Positions 50,767-60,095 are shown, numbered from the stretch's first letter. The stretch: DNA of 64,000 nt from Oscillospiraceae bacterium (GCA_015064285.1 SVSN01000002.1:28407-92406); one strand, 5' to 3'. The notes: a model not told the origin generated them from the letters alone. Made by a program: numbers and translations.

Positions 50767-51131
50767 TGGTTTTCCTCCCGGAACCGGTCGATCATGGACT
50801 GTACCTCGTCGATTTCCTGTTCGGACAGCTTCCGGTTCCTTGTGAAAGCTGCCAGAAACGCCGGCAGAGATCCCTCAAAGGTCTTTTCCACCATCTCGTC
50901 GATCTCCGCTGCCTGGATCTGTTCCTTGCTCACCAGGGATTTTACCACGGCATTCTCGTTAACCAGCACACCACGTTCCGAAAGCCGCTTGATCACGGTA
51001 TAAGTGGTGGTGGGTTTCCAGCCCAGCTTTTCTCTGCAGAGCTGTACCAGTGTTCCGCTGCCCACAGGTTCGTTTTCCCACAGGATCAGGCAGAACCGGT
51101 ATTCGCTTTCAAAAACTTTCGGTGTTTCCAT
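50763..51131 (-). CDS. BlaI/MecI/CopY-family repressor
   Basis: 122 aa winged-helix repressor. LGWKPTTTYTVIKRLSERG is the DNA-recognition helix region (residues about 36-54), preceded by ESEYRFCLILWE and followed by the dimerisation helices KTFEGSLPAFLAAF...SEQEIDEVQSMIDRF. Paired with an M56 sensor by an ATGA overlap. Two perfect dyad operators lie upstream and the promoter overlaps one, so autorepression is very likely. Inducer and other targets are not known. Confidence 0.93.
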   Translation of the reverse strand: METPKVFESEYRFCLILWENEPVGSGTLVQLCREKLGWKPTTTYTVIKRLSERGVLVNENAVVKSLVSKEQIQAAEIDEMVEKTFEGSLPAFLAAFTRNRKLSEQEIDEVQSMIDRFREENQ

Positions 51132-51141
51132 AACGCCCCTT

Positions 51142-51157
51142 CTCTAACGCATTAGAG
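51142..51157. promoter_or_regulatory. BlaI-type operator, proximal
   Basis: CTCTAACGCATTAGAG, a perfect CTCTAA-N4-TTAGAG dyad, 11 nt from the repressor ATG. Confidence 0.85.
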
Positions 51158-51168
51158 TTCCTGCATAT

Positions 51169-51197
51169 ACTCTAACATATTAGAGAGCATTTGTCAA
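51169..51197 (-). promoter_or_regulatory. SigA promoter of BlaI/BlaR1-type operon
   Basis: Minus strand TTGACA, 17 nt, TAGAGT. The -10 lies within the distal operator, so repressor binding should block polymerase. Confidence 0.7.
51170..51185. promoter_or_regulatory. BlaI-type operator, distal
   Basis: CTCTAACATATTAGAG, second perfect dyad, centre 28 bp from the first; only the central four bases differ. Confidence 0.85.
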
Positions 51198-51291
51198 GTA
51201 GGATTCCGGAATTGTTTACAAAAAATATACCGCTGCCGCCCCGCTCATTCCGTTCTCCTTACAACACGGTCTGTAAATCACTTCCCCTGTC

Positions 51292-51320
51292 TTGACATGA
51301 TCCACCAAATCTGCTATAAT
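51292..51320 (+). promoter_or_regulatory. Consensus SigA promoter of SBP gene
   Basis: TTGACA, 17 nt, TATAAT, about 45 nt upstream of the solute-binding protein gene. Confidence 0.85.
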
Positions 51321-51365
51321 TAAGGTTGCTCAATAAAACAATCTATTCTGCAGGAGAAATCTATC

Positions 51366-52862
51366 ATGAAACTTCGTAAAACGCTTAGTCTGCTGCTTGC
51401 CCTGTTGATGCTGGCACCGTCCATGGCATCCTGCGGCGGGACAGACCAGGAAACAACTGCCGACACGTCCGATGCCGGTAATACTGCCGTCACAGAAACA
51501 GAAACCGAAACCGAAGATCCTTATCTGGACGATCTGCCGGATACCATGGATCTGGAAGGCCGTACCATCAGCCTTCTCTCCCGTGTGGAAGGGGAAGAAA
51601 TGAATGAATTCGTGGTGGAAGAAATGACCGGTGATGTTATCAATGATGCCATCTTCACCCGGAACCTGAATCTGGAAGCCAGACTGAACGCAGAAATGAT
51701 AAACACACCCATCTGGGGTGACGATGCCTCCGGTACCAAGGAACTGGAAAATGTGGTTGTATCCGGCTCTACCGACTATGACCTTTTCTGCTCCAACTCC
51801 TACCGTACCGCCGAATCCGGCTACAAGGGTCATCTGCTGGATCTGAACAGCCTGCAGTATGTGGATCTGACCAAGGATTACTGGGCACAGGGACTCAACG
51901 AAGCTGCTTCCATCGGTGGGAAACAGTACATCGCTACCGGTTCCATGTCTCTTGGCTTCTATCGGTACATGATGGTTGACCTGTTCAACAAGGATATGTT
52001 TGTCGAAGCCGGTATCGACTTCCCCTACCAGACCGTACTTGACGGCAAATGGACACTGGACTATCAGAACACCCTGGCCGAAGCCTTCTATCAGGATATA
52101 AACGGTAACGGTGAACGGGATGCCGCTGACCGGTTCGGCTATGTAACCCGTATGTCCAACGATACCTCCATCAATGACGGATACTGGGCTTCCCTGAACT
52201 TCCGCAGCATCTCCAAGGATGAAAACGATTATTATGTATATGATGTCAACGAAGAAAACTTTGTAAACGGCATCGACGCCCTGCTCCGGCTGATGAACGG
52301 CAGCGGTACCGCCCAGATGTGCGACAATGACAGCGATATTTACAAGCGTTTCAACGAAGGTCTGGCTGCCATGACCGTAGCCCGTCTGTATGTGGTGGAA
52401 TCCGGTGACTTCCGGGATATGGAATATGAATACGGCATTCTGCCCATGCCCAAGGCCAGCGAAGCCCAGCCTGCTTACTACAGCTATGATCAGGACCAGT
52501 TCCTTGTATACGGAATTCCGAAATCCGTACCCGTAGACGATGCGGACAACATCGGCATGTTCCTCGAAGCCTACGCTTCTGAAAGCTACAATGTAGTAAA
52601 GCCGGCATATTATGAAACTGCCCTGACCGTGAAATACGTGAACGACCAGGAATCCGCCGCCATGCTGGACATCATCACCGAAGGGATGTATATTGACCCG
52701 TCCAACCTGTACCTGACTATGATCAGTTTCAACTCCATGAACCTGCTCCGCAATGTACTGAAGCAAAAGGAAAATACCGCAGCTTCTCTGATCGCTTCTT
52801 CCCGGAACAGCGTACAGAACACCATCGTAAAGATCAACGATGCCTATAAGGCTATGGAATAA
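51366..52862 (+). CDS. Extracellular solute-binding lipoprotein, sugar ABC type
   Basis: 498 aa. Signal peptide ending MASC (lipobox) and an acidic Thr/Glu-rich linker (TETETETEDPY). The two-lobed type 1 solute-binding fold is recognisable: LEGRTISLLSRVEGEE near the start, YDLFCSNSYRTAESGYKGHLLDLNSL, and LFNKDMFVEAGIDFPYQTVLDGKWTLD, then DINGNGERDAADRFGYVTR and YGILPMPKASEAQPAYYS. It probably binds an oligosaccharide. No permease or ATPase genes are in the window, so it depends on a transporter elsewhere. CAGGAG before the ATG. A GH106-like gene follows after a hairpin. Confidence 0.82.
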   Translation: MKLRKTLSLLLALLMLAPSMASCGGTDQETTADTSDAGNTAVTETETETEDPYLDDLPDTMDLEGRTISLLSRVEGEEMNEFVVEEMTGDVINDAIFTRNLNLEARLNAEMINTPIWGDDASGTKELENVVVSGSTDYDLFCSNSYRTAESGYKGHLLDLNSLQYVDLTKDYWAQGLNEAASIGGKQYIATGSMSLGFYRYMMVDLFNKDMFVEAGIDFPYQTVLDGKWTLDYQNTLAEAFYQDINGNGERDAADRFGYVTRMSNDTSINDGYWASLNFRSISKDENDYYVYDVNEENFVNGIDALLRLMNGSGTAQMCDNDSDIYKRFNEGLAAMTVARLYVVESGDFRDMEYEYGILPMPKASEAQPAYYSYDQDQFLVYGIPKSVPVDDADNIGMFLEAYASESYNVVKPAYYETALTVKYVNDQESAAMLDIITEGMYIDPSNLYLTMISFNSMNLLRNVLKQKENTAASLIASSRNSVQNTIVKINDAYKAME

Positions 52863-52875
52863 CCGACAGAAACAC

Positions 52876-52910
52876 AGAAGTGGGCAGAGAATAAAAATCT
52901 GTCCACTTCT
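52876..52910 (+). terminator. Hairpin between SBP and GH106-like gene
   Basis: AGAAGTGG pairs with CCACTTCT, with CAGA/TCTG inside. The following sequence is CTTCTTG rather than a T-run, so it may only partly terminate. It ends 15 nt before the next start codon. Confidence 0.55.
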
Positions 52911-52925
52911 CTTCTTGCTGATAAC

Positions 52926-55841
52926 ATGATGAAAACCATAAAAACTATTCTGAAAATTTTCCTGATACTGGGAGCCGCCGTTATTTCCGCTTCCTTATGC
53001 GCCGCTGCAGAACCGGCATGGATGGTGGACTTTTCCTCTGCGGATGCTGTTTACGGATGCGGTGATCTGCATAATATTTCCCCTGGCCGGGAAGAGCACA
53101 GTATGCGTCTGCTTTTTTCGGGAAATGGTGTCTGTGAAGACCCGTATCTTTCTCTGACACTGCCTGCATCCTCCCCCGATCTGGCAAAAGAGCACTGGCT
53201 TGCCATGCTTGTCAAAACAGACGAAACCGGAATCGGCGGTGAATTGCGGTTTCGTTCCACCACCACAGGTGAACAATACCCCTGCCAGCCGTTTTCCTAT
53301 GCGGATACAGACGACTGGCAGCTGATCGTTCTGGATCTTACCGATACCGGCAGCATGATCTATGCACCCACCGACCGGCTCTATGACGGAAAGCTGATCA
53401 ATCTGCGTCTGGATCCTTTCAGCGCGGACTGTGCATCGGACATTTCCTACGAAATCCGCGCCTATGGTCTGTATACCAACCGCGAGGACGCACTGACCTT
53501 CGGAGAATACATGAACACACAAATGAATACCGGAATACCGGAAGAAACCACCCCTGAAGTACTCCTGCCGGAGGTGGATTACAGTCGTTTCTGGCGCGGA
53601 GAAACCTTTGCCGTTCCGGCAGATGATGCAGTCATGCGCTGGCTCTGCCTTGGTTTTTCCGAAAATTATCCTTTTATTATAGACACCCTGCTGGAACGCG
53701 GCTACCGCGGGATCATCTCCAATGTGAATTTCAATGAGCGGTACCTGCGGGATCCGGCGGAATTTGCACTGCTGAACAGAGTATATGACTATGCTGCCGA
53801 ACGGAACATGGCACTCTGGCTCTACGATGAATACCAGTGGCCCAGCGGCAAGGCATTCGGACTGGTACTGGAAGGGCACAAAGAATTCCGCGCCACCGGT
53901 ATCGAGCATAAAAAAATCACCGGTACAGACGGCGATGCTGCGTATACCCTTTCCGGTCAGGATATTCAGATAAAAAAAGCCGTTCTGACCGACGACTCCG
54001 GTACCCGTGTACTGGAAACAGGCGATGGTGATCTTTCGGTTCCCGCTTCCGGAGAGTGGACACTGGATCTGTACGTTCTCCGTTATACTTATGAAGGAAC
54101 GGAAAATCCCGCTGATTTCTCCACCCTGGAACATGTGGATCTGCTGAATCCGGCAGCGGTACAGCGGTTCATTACAGTCACCTATCAAAAATACAAGGAC
54201 GAACTGGGGGACGATTTCTCCCGGATCGAAGCCTTTTTTACAGACGAACCTCAGCTTGGAAACCGGGATATGCGTTCCTACGCGGTCTGGACAGAGGGAC
54301 TGGAAGATGCCTTTTACGCCAGATTCGGGTATGATCTGGATATCGCTGCCATTTTCAGCGGATCCTCAGAACAGGAACAGAAAATGCGTCTGCACTATTA
54401 TCAGCTTGTGGCAGAACGGTTCCGGGAATCCTACATTGACCAGATCACCGCCTGGTGTGAGGCCAACGGTACCGCTTCGTCCGGTCATCCGCTGTTTGAG
54501 GAAAACATGAATGACCATATCGAAACCTATGGCGGCGATTTTCTGCAGTTTGTCGGCAATCTGACCATTCCCGGCCTTGACCTGTTATGGGTGGACCCGC
54601 CTCATCTGCTTTCCGATAACAATATCGGCAGCTACATGGGCCTGCGGTATGTGGCTTCTGCCGCCAAAAATGCCGGAAAGTCTCATGTTATGGTGGAATG
54701 GAATCCGGCTTGTGTGGCATCCAACACGACCTTTTTCTCCGATATCATCGGCACTTCTCTGGGCGGCGCTTCCCTGACCCGTCTGTTCGGCGCAAATATC
54801 TTCAATGTGATCGATCACGCCCATTCCTACACCATCGCAGAAAACAACCGGCTGAATACCTACATCGGCCGCATGAACACCCTGCTGGAAGGCGCTGTGG
54901 AAAGCGGTGATCTGGCGGTGTTTTATCCGATAGCCACCATCCAGGCGCTGCATAACGCGGATTTCGACCACTCCTCCTCCGGTTCCGGCCGTACGGAAGC
55001 AGCGGAACGGAATACCAATTATGCCAAACTGTGCAAAGCCCTGCTGGAGAACCAGATTCTGTACACGGTACTGGACGATCAGAGTCTGTGTCAGGCTTCT
55101 CTCACCGAAGATGGACACATGAAAGTCGGCAGCGGGACATACAGAACAATCCTTCTGCCCTGGACACAGTATATTTCCGAAACGGCCATGGAAGTGCTGA
55201 CAAAGTTTGCTTCCCTGGGCGGAAATGTGCTGTTCATCGGCGATATTCCCCGGTATTCCATCGGTACGGACGGAGATGCAGAAGTGGCAGCCATGGCAGA
55301 GGCACTGGCGGAGGGACATTTTTATGACCGGGCCGGTAGGGATACGATAAAACAAATCACCGCATTTACAGAAAACCGCATGGTTATACAGAATTATCAG
55401 AGCATTGCCGCCGACGCTCTTTTCTATGGGGATTTCCACACAGCAGACAAAGAGATCAGCTTCCTTGTCAACAGCACCGCCGCCGAAGGCTCTGTAACTC
55501 TCTCCTATGCAGACGGATATTCCGGTACTTACGACATCTACTGTCCCGGCAGCGGTCTTATCACAGCGGCATCCGGCGACACTGCTGTAACCATTCCGGC
55601 ATATGAAGGAATTTTTGTGATCCGGGACAGAGCGGTACAGGAAGAATCCCCCATTGTGTGGGAGCCTGCCGAAACCGAAGAAACCGTATATGTTCGTCCT
55701 GCTGAAACATCCGGAGAAGCGGAAACCGAAAACTCTGTCCAAACACCTGACCGGAAACAGCTTCCCGTATGGATCACCGCCGGTGTACTGCTGGCTGCTG
55801 CCGGTACCGCACTGCTTCTGTACCCCAGAAAACGCAAATAA
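52926..55841 (+). CDS. GH106-like glycosidase with C-terminal membrane anchor
   Basis: 971 aa. Signal peptide, then a beta-rich N-domain of about 200 residues. The catalytic-type barrel begins near 230 and includes MALWLYDEYQWPSGKAFGLVLE, which matches the WxYDExxWPSG motif of GH106 alpha-rhamnosidase-like proteins, RIEAFFTDEPQLG and GLDLLWVDPPHLLSDNN. A small beta domain, an acidic linker and one membrane helix (LPVWITAGVLLAAAGTALLL) with a KRK end follow; no LPxTG. Likely acts on rhamnose- or uronate-containing glycans at the membrane. No Shine-Dalgarno is visible before the tandem ATGs; the upstream hairpin may shape translation. Confidence 0.72.
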   Translation: MMKTIKTILKIFLILGAAVISASLCAAAEPAWMVDFSSADAVYGCGDLHNISPGREEHSMRLLFSGNGVCEDPYLSLTLPASSPDLAKEHWLAMLVKTDETGIGGELRFRSTTTGEQYPCQPFSYADTDDWQLIVLDLTDTGSMIYAPTDRLYDGKLINLRLDPFSADCASDISYEIRAYGLYTNREDALTFGEYMNTQMNTGIPEETTPEVLLPEVDYSRFWRGETFAVPADDAVMRWLCLGFSENYPFIIDTLLERGYRGIISNVNFNERYLRDPAEFALLNRVYDYAAERNMALWLYDEYQWPSGKAFGLVLEGHKEFRATGIEHKKITGTDGDAAYTLSGQDIQIKKAVLTDDSGTRVLETGDGDLSVPASGEWTLDLYVLRYTYEGTENPADFSTLEHVDLLNPAAVQRFITVTYQKYKDELGDDFSRIEAFFTDEPQLGNRDMRSYAVWTEGLEDAFYARFGYDLDIAAIFSGSSEQEQKMRLHYYQLVAERFRESYIDQITAWCEANGTASSGHPLFEENMNDHIETYGGDFLQFVGNLTIPGLDLLWVDPPHLLSDNNIGSYMGLRYVASAAKNAGKSHVMVEWNPACVASNTTFFSDIIGTSLGGASLTRLFGANIFNVIDHAHSYTIAENNRLNTYIGRMNTLLEGAVESGDLAVFYPIATIQALHNADFDHSSSGSGRTEAAERNTNYAKLCKALLENQILYTVLDDQSLCQASLTEDGHMKVGSGTYRTILLPWTQYISETAMEVLTKFASLGGNVLFIGDIPRYSIGTDGDAEVAAMAEALAEGHFYDRAGRDTIKQITAFTENRMVIQNYQSIAADALFYGDFHTADKEISFLVNSTAAEGSVTLSYADGYSGTYDIYCPGSGLITAASGDTAVTIPAYEGIFVIRDRAVQEESPIVWEPAETEETVYVRPAETSGEAETENSVQTPDRKQLPVWITAGVLLAAAGTALLLYPRKRK

Positions 55842-55855
55842 CAGCATACTCATCC

Positions 55856-55896
55856 ATCCTCTGTCACGTCTGTCCGGTCTGTGACGGAGGATTTTT
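55856..55896 (+). terminator. Hairpin terminator
   Basis: ATCCTCTGTCAC pairs with GTGACGGAGGAT (one mismatch), then TTTTT. Ends the SBP/GH106-like unit. Confidence 0.8.
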
Positions 55897-55916
55897 CTGT
55901 CTGCTGCAATACACTA

Positions 55917-55945
55917 TTGACAGGATGCTATGTTCCGGGTATAAT
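55917..55945 (+). promoter_or_regulatory. Consensus SigA promoter
   Basis: TTGACA, 17 nt, TATAAT, about 50 nt upstream of the second LRR-SGNH lipoprotein gene. Confidence 0.85.
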
Positions 55946-55993
55946 AATTTATAGAAACAACATAAATATTTCGCATATATCATGAGGATATCT

Positions 55994-58072
55994 ATGCTTT
56001 TATCACGGAAAAACTTTCTGGCTGCCGCACTTCTTTTTTTCACGATAGCTCTGCTCTCCTGCGGCAAAACCGAATTTCCGGTGGATGTACTCGCCATCGG
56101 AGAAAGCGGCGCACAGATCACAGGCGAGCACCACAAACAGGTTGCCTGCGGCGATTCTGTTTCCTTTACACTGACGCTGCCTGCCGGTGAAACCGTGGCA
56201 CAGGTTTTTCTGGACGACATTCTCACAGATGCCTATACATGGGAGAACAACGTCCTGACCCTCCCGGAAATCCTTTCGCCCACCACGGTGCGGATCGTTT
56301 CCGGCAACCCAGCCAAGCAGGTGTACTGGGAAGCCGATTCCAGCAGCCGTTACGGCGGGACAGTCCATTCCAATGTAAAACCGGGGCCTGTGGCAATGGG
56401 TTCCATGGTAACGCTGACGGCGGAAACCTATGAAGGAGCGGTCTTTCTGGGCTGGTCTGACCGGTTTATGCTGCGTTCCGGCGGAGAACTGATCTCCGAA
56501 TCGGAACAGGTAACTGTGGAAATCAACGACTACACCTTTATCTGTGCCAATTTCGACATCTCCGGTGTTATCAAACCGGAAGAAAAACCGGCTCCGGTCG
56601 TTCCGGGGAAAAACACACGCACCATTTTCTATAACAGCAACGGCGGCAACCGGATCGAGGACACCAAAGCCGCCCTGGAAACTACTTTTGACACATCCTA
56701 CTGGACCATGCCTTTTGCCAGAGAGGATGACGGCAAGCTGCAGAAGGACGGTTATGTGCTGCTGGGTTACAGTTTTGATCCCGACGGCAGCGGAGAACTG
56801 ATCCGCCCCGGATACAAATACCGGCTGCCGAACGATGACACCATGCTGACGCTGTACGCAGTGTGGCAGAAAGAGACCGATCCATCTCTCTTCACCACGG
56901 CAGCTTTAGATGAAAAAACAGTCAGCATCACCGGTTACAGCGGCACAGACAGCACAGTGTATATTCCCCGTACCATCGACGGAAAAACCGTTGTCCGTAT
57001 CGCCAAAAACGCTTTCGCCGGCAACCAGCATCTGCAGGAAATCTATATCACACCTACGATTCTGCAGGTGGAAAAAGATGCTTTTGTAGGCTGCGCCAAC
57101 CTGACTGCCGTGACCATGTACGACAGTCTCCGGGAAATCAGCGATGCTTCTTTTCCGTATTGTCCGATCACCACCGTCCGTCTCTGTGCGGCAACAGCGC
57201 CCCGGTACATTGACAGCGGGCAGACATACGGCAAAAAATTCGAACGCCTGATGAACACCGCCGGTACGGAACGGATTATCGTCGTTTCCGGTTCCAGCAA
57301 GCACTGCGGTCTGGATACTGACTATCTGGAAACGCTGGTGCATGAGGATTACAGCATCGTCAATTTCGGCACCAATGCCACCATGAGCATTCTGTTCTTC
57401 CTGGAATCGGTGTCATCCTATCTGACAGAGACAGATATTCTGGTGTATGCCCCGGAACAGTACGGGCCCTATGCTTACTACACCAACGGAAACCCGGAAC
57501 TGCCTTCGTCTACCTTCCAGGGATTCGCCACCTGCTGCAACCTGCTGGAACGGATCGACGTTTCCAGTTACACCAATGTTTTTGATGCATTTGCGGAATA
57601 TAACGCTACCAGACTGAAAATGAGCCCGGTGGCGTGGGATTCCCATACGGGCAGCATCGACGAGTATGGCGATTATGCCCACCAGCGCACCACCCTGCAG
57701 GATCCCTCCTTCCATTACAAGGCAAACGGAGACTTCCGGTTCAACGAGACGGTGATCCCGGCGGCATTTCTGCCCAATATGAACCGGGTGCTGGACAAAG
57801 CCGCACAGACCGGCGCACAAATCTGGTTCAGTTTCCCGCCTCATAACCGCAATGCCGTACTGAAAGACAGTCTGCAGGAATCTGCCTACGACGGATATGC
57901 CGCATTCCTGCGGGAAAATGTGCATGCCCTTCTGATCTCCGATGTCCGGGATCACATTTATGACGGTATTTATTTTGACGACACGGATTACCATCTCAAT
58001 ATTATCGGCCGGGAAATGCATACCAGCCAGCTGGCGGAAGATCTGATCGCCGCCGGTGTCCGGGAGAAATGA
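55994..58072 (+). CDS. Lipoprotein: beta-repeat, LRR and SGNH-like domains
   Basis: 692 aa paralogue of the protein at 40950, with the same order: lipobox LLSC, beta modules (AVFLGWSDRFMLRSGGEL; DGYVLLGYSFDPDGSGEL), BspA-like LRR (RIAKNAFAGNQHLQEIYI, VEKDAFVGCANLTAVTM) and SGNH-like domain (IIVVSGSSKHCGLDTDYLE, IVNFGTNATMS, DDTDYHLNIIGREMH). The two share long stretches by eye. The ATG at 55994 follows GAGG. The next gene, 3 nt downstream, carries related domains in reversed order, so they probably form a functional pair on the surface, handling acyl groups of glycans. Catalytic competence is inferred. Confidence 0.75.
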   Translation: MLLSRKNFLAAALLFFTIALLSCGKTEFPVDVLAIGESGAQITGEHHKQVACGDSVSFTLTLPAGETVAQVFLDDILTDAYTWENNVLTLPEILSPTTVRIVSGNPAKQVYWEADSSSRYGGTVHSNVKPGPVAMGSMVTLTAETYEGAVFLGWSDRFMLRSGGELISESEQVTVEINDYTFICANFDISGVIKPEEKPAPVVPGKNTRTIFYNSNGGNRIEDTKAALETTFDTSYWTMPFAREDDGKLQKDGYVLLGYSFDPDGSGELIRPGYKYRLPNDDTMLTLYAVWQKETDPSLFTTAALDEKTVSITGYSGTDSTVYIPRTIDGKTVVRIAKNAFAGNQHLQEIYITPTILQVEKDAFVGCANLTAVTMYDSLREISDASFPYCPITTVRLCAATAPRYIDSGQTYGKKFERLMNTAGTERIIVVSGSSKHCGLDTDYLETLVHEDYSIVNFGTNATMSILFFLESVSSYLTETDILVYAPEQYGPYAYYTNGNPELPSSTFQGFATCCNLLERIDVSSYTNVFDAFAEYNATRLKMSPVAWDSHTGSIDEYGDYAHQRTTLQDPSFHYKANGDFRFNETVIPAAFLPNMNRVLDKAAQTGAQIWFSFPPHNRNAVLKDSLQESAYDGYAAFLRENVHALLISDVRDHIYDGIYFDDTDYHLNIIGREMHTSQLAEDLIAAGVREK

Positions 58073-58075
58073 ATT

Positions 58076-59518
58076 ATGATCCAAAAATCCAAAAAATATC
58101 TGTTAACAACGCTTATCTCCGCCTGTCTTCTGCTCTCCCCGTTCCTCACCACTGCAGCAGTGACCTTCGGCGCGCCCATGCAGTATGACGATACTTTTCT
58201 GGGAGAACTGAAGGAGAAGCACGAACGTCTTTCCACTGTGAAAGAGGATAAAATCGTCCTGATCGGCGGTTCCAGTCTGGCATTCGGCATGGATTCTGCC
58301 CTGCTGGAAGAATATACCGGCATGCCGGTGGTCAATTACGGTCTGTACGCCACACTAGGCACCAAAGCCATGCTGGATATGTCCCGCAATCATATCGGGA
58401 AAGGGGACATTGTGGTCATCTGTCCGGAAACCGATGCGCAGACCTATTCCCTGTACTACAATGCCCATAGTGTCTGGCAGGCCCTGGACTCGGATATCTC
58501 CATGTTCCGGGATGTGGGTAAATCCAATTTCGGCAAGCTCATGGCTGCACTGCCTGATTTTGCCGCCGAAAAGCTGAACTTTATTCGCATGGACGCCAAA
58601 CCTGCTCCCAGTGGTATTTATGCGAAAGATTCCTTCAATGCCTATGGGGACATCGCTGTGGAACGGAAATACAACGAAATGCCCACCAACTATGATCCGT
58701 CCATGGAGATATCGCTGACCACAGCACTGCTGGATCCGGATTTCATCGACTATCTGAACGAGTTTGCGGATCACTGTGTCCTGCGCGGCGCGGATGTGTA
58801 TTTCAGCTTTCCCCCCATGAATGCAGCGGCGGTGACTTCCGATGAAGAGGAACAGGAAGCTTTCTACCGGACTCTGGGGGAATCCCTGACTTTCCCGGTA
58901 ATCAGCGATATCCGCGATTACATTCTCCCTTCTGCCTATTTTTATGACACCAATTTCCACTTGAATACAAGAGGCGCACTGCTGCGTACCGCTCTGCTGG
59001 CGGATGATCTGCTCCGGGTGATGGGCGTCACAGAACGGGTGGAAACGGTCAAGTACACCGCCCCCCGTCGTCCGGCAGATTACTTTGATCTGAAGCTGGA
59101 CGGAGATGAAAACGCAAAATATTTCCTGTACGAAGAAATTGACGGTGGCCTGGCCATTGTGGGGCTGACAGATGAGGGAAAAACAAAAACTTCTCTGCAG
59201 ATTCCGAGAGGCCAGGACAACAAAGCCATTCTGATGATCGGCGACCATGCTTTTTCTGATGCCGCCGCACTGGAGGAAATCATCCTGGGAGAATATGCCC
59301 TGGTTCGCAGTATTTCTGTGGATGCATTTGCAGGCTGTACCGCTCTGCGCCGGATTGAACTGCATCTCACTCCTTCCGAACTGCCGGTTGACAGCAATGT
59401 GCTGACCCGTCTGCCCCAGGACTGCTTCATTTATATCCCCCAGAATATGTACGGCGAATTTGCCACCGACTATTTCTGGAGCAGCATGATGAAGTATGTC
59501 AAAACCCTTGACAACTGA
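58076..59518 (+). CDS. Secreted SGNH-like protein with C-terminal LRR
   Basis: 480 aa. An N-terminal hydrophobic segment (YLLTTLISACLLLSPFLTTAA) acts as signal or anchor. The SGNH-like domain comes first: IVLIGGSSLAFGMDSALLEEY, VVNYGLYATLGTKAMLDM, YFSFPPMNAAAV and FYDTNFHLNTRGALLRTALL. Residues from about 340 hold a short LRR-like segment (MIGDHAFSDAAALEEIIL, ISVDAFAGCTALRRIEL). This order is the reverse of the upstream lipoprotein. The 3 nt gap implies coupled expression. Likely acyl transfer or esterase activity; no MBOAT gene is nearby. Confidence 0.7.
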   Translation: MIQKSKKYLLTTLISACLLLSPFLTTAAVTFGAPMQYDDTFLGELKEKHERLSTVKEDKIVLIGGSSLAFGMDSALLEEYTGMPVVNYGLYATLGTKAMLDMSRNHIGKGDIVVICPETDAQTYSLYYNAHSVWQALDSDISMFRDVGKSNFGKLMAALPDFAAEKLNFIRMDAKPAPSGIYAKDSFNAYGDIAVERKYNEMPTNYDPSMEISLTTALLDPDFIDYLNEFADHCVLRGADVYFSFPPMNAAAVTSDEEEQEAFYRTLGESLTFPVISDIRDYILPSAYFYDTNFHLNTRGALLRTALLADDLLRVMGVTERVETVKYTAPRRPADYFDLKLDGDENAKYFLYEEIDGGLAIVGLTDEGKTKTSLQIPRGQDNKAILMIGDHAFSDAAALEEIILGEYALVRSISVDAFAGCTALRRIELHLTPSELPVDSNVLTRLPQDCFIYIPQNMYGEFATDYFWSSMMKYVKTLDN

Positions 59519-59548
59519 TTATTTATTGAATTCAGGAGGATCCATTCC

Positions 59549-60028
59549 ATGTCTGACCTGCTTGTAAAACTGTACGAACTGCCTTCCGCTGAGCCTTATG
59601 TGCTGAAAATGAAGAAAATGGGCATCACCATCCGTCGTCCCATCGGCCCGGAAAACTATGCGGTGATCCGCTGGATTGACAAACATTTCGGTGCCGGTTG
59701 GGCCGGAGAAGCAGAAAACGCCTTTTTCCGCTCCCCAAAAGGAATGTTCATTGCGGTACGGGATGAAGACTCCCAGATGCTGGGCTTCGGCTGCTATGAC
59801 GCAACTGTCAAGGGTTTCTTCGGCCCTACCGGTGTGGATGAAGCCGAACGGGGCAAAGGCATCGGTTCCGCGATCCTGATGGCCTGCCTCCAGGGTATGA
59901 AGGAAGAAGGCTACGGCTACGCCATTATCGGTTCCGCCGGTCCTGTGGACTTTTACAAAAAAATCTGCGGCGCCACGGTAATCGAAGGTTCTTCTCCCGG
60001 CGTGTACAAAGGCATGCTGCGCAGCTGA
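59549..60028 (+). CDS. GNAT-family N-acetyltransferase
   Basis: 159 aa. Acetyl-CoA-binding motif A is FFGPTGVDEAERGKGIGSAILMACL (about residues 91-115), with RGKGIG forming the pyrophosphate loop. AIIGSAGPVDFYKKICGATVIEG is the last strand. Likely acetylates an amine on a small molecule or sugar. AGGAGG precedes the ATG. It follows the SGNH-LRR gene by 30 nt and may be in the same transcript, with a strong terminator after it. Confidence 0.85.
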   Translation: MSDLLVKLYELPSAEPYVLKMKKMGITIRRPIGPENYAVIRWIDKHFGAGWAGEAENAFFRSPKGMFIAVRDEDSQMLGFGCYDATVKGFFGPTGVDEAERGKGIGSAILMACLQGMKEEGYGYAIIGSAGPVDFYKKICGATVIEGSSPGVYKGMLRS

Positions 60029-60037
60029 CCAAACAGT

Positions 60038-60086
60038 AAAAACGCTCTTCCGGACCATCTCTCAAGCAGTGGGAAGAGCGTTTTTT
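60038..60086. terminator. Strong bidirectional terminator
   Basis: AAAACGCTCTTCC pairs with GGAAGAGCGTTTT and a T-run follows. Shared by convergent genes at 60028 and 60096. Confidence 0.9.
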
Positions 60087-60095
60087 GTTTGCCTT

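Noticed and set aside
48295-51131. Beta-lactam resistance regulator pair (BlaR1/BlaI proper)
   Set aside because: Fold and gene pair fit the family, but the sensor lacks a penicillin-binding motif and no beta-lactamase or PBP gene is adjacent.
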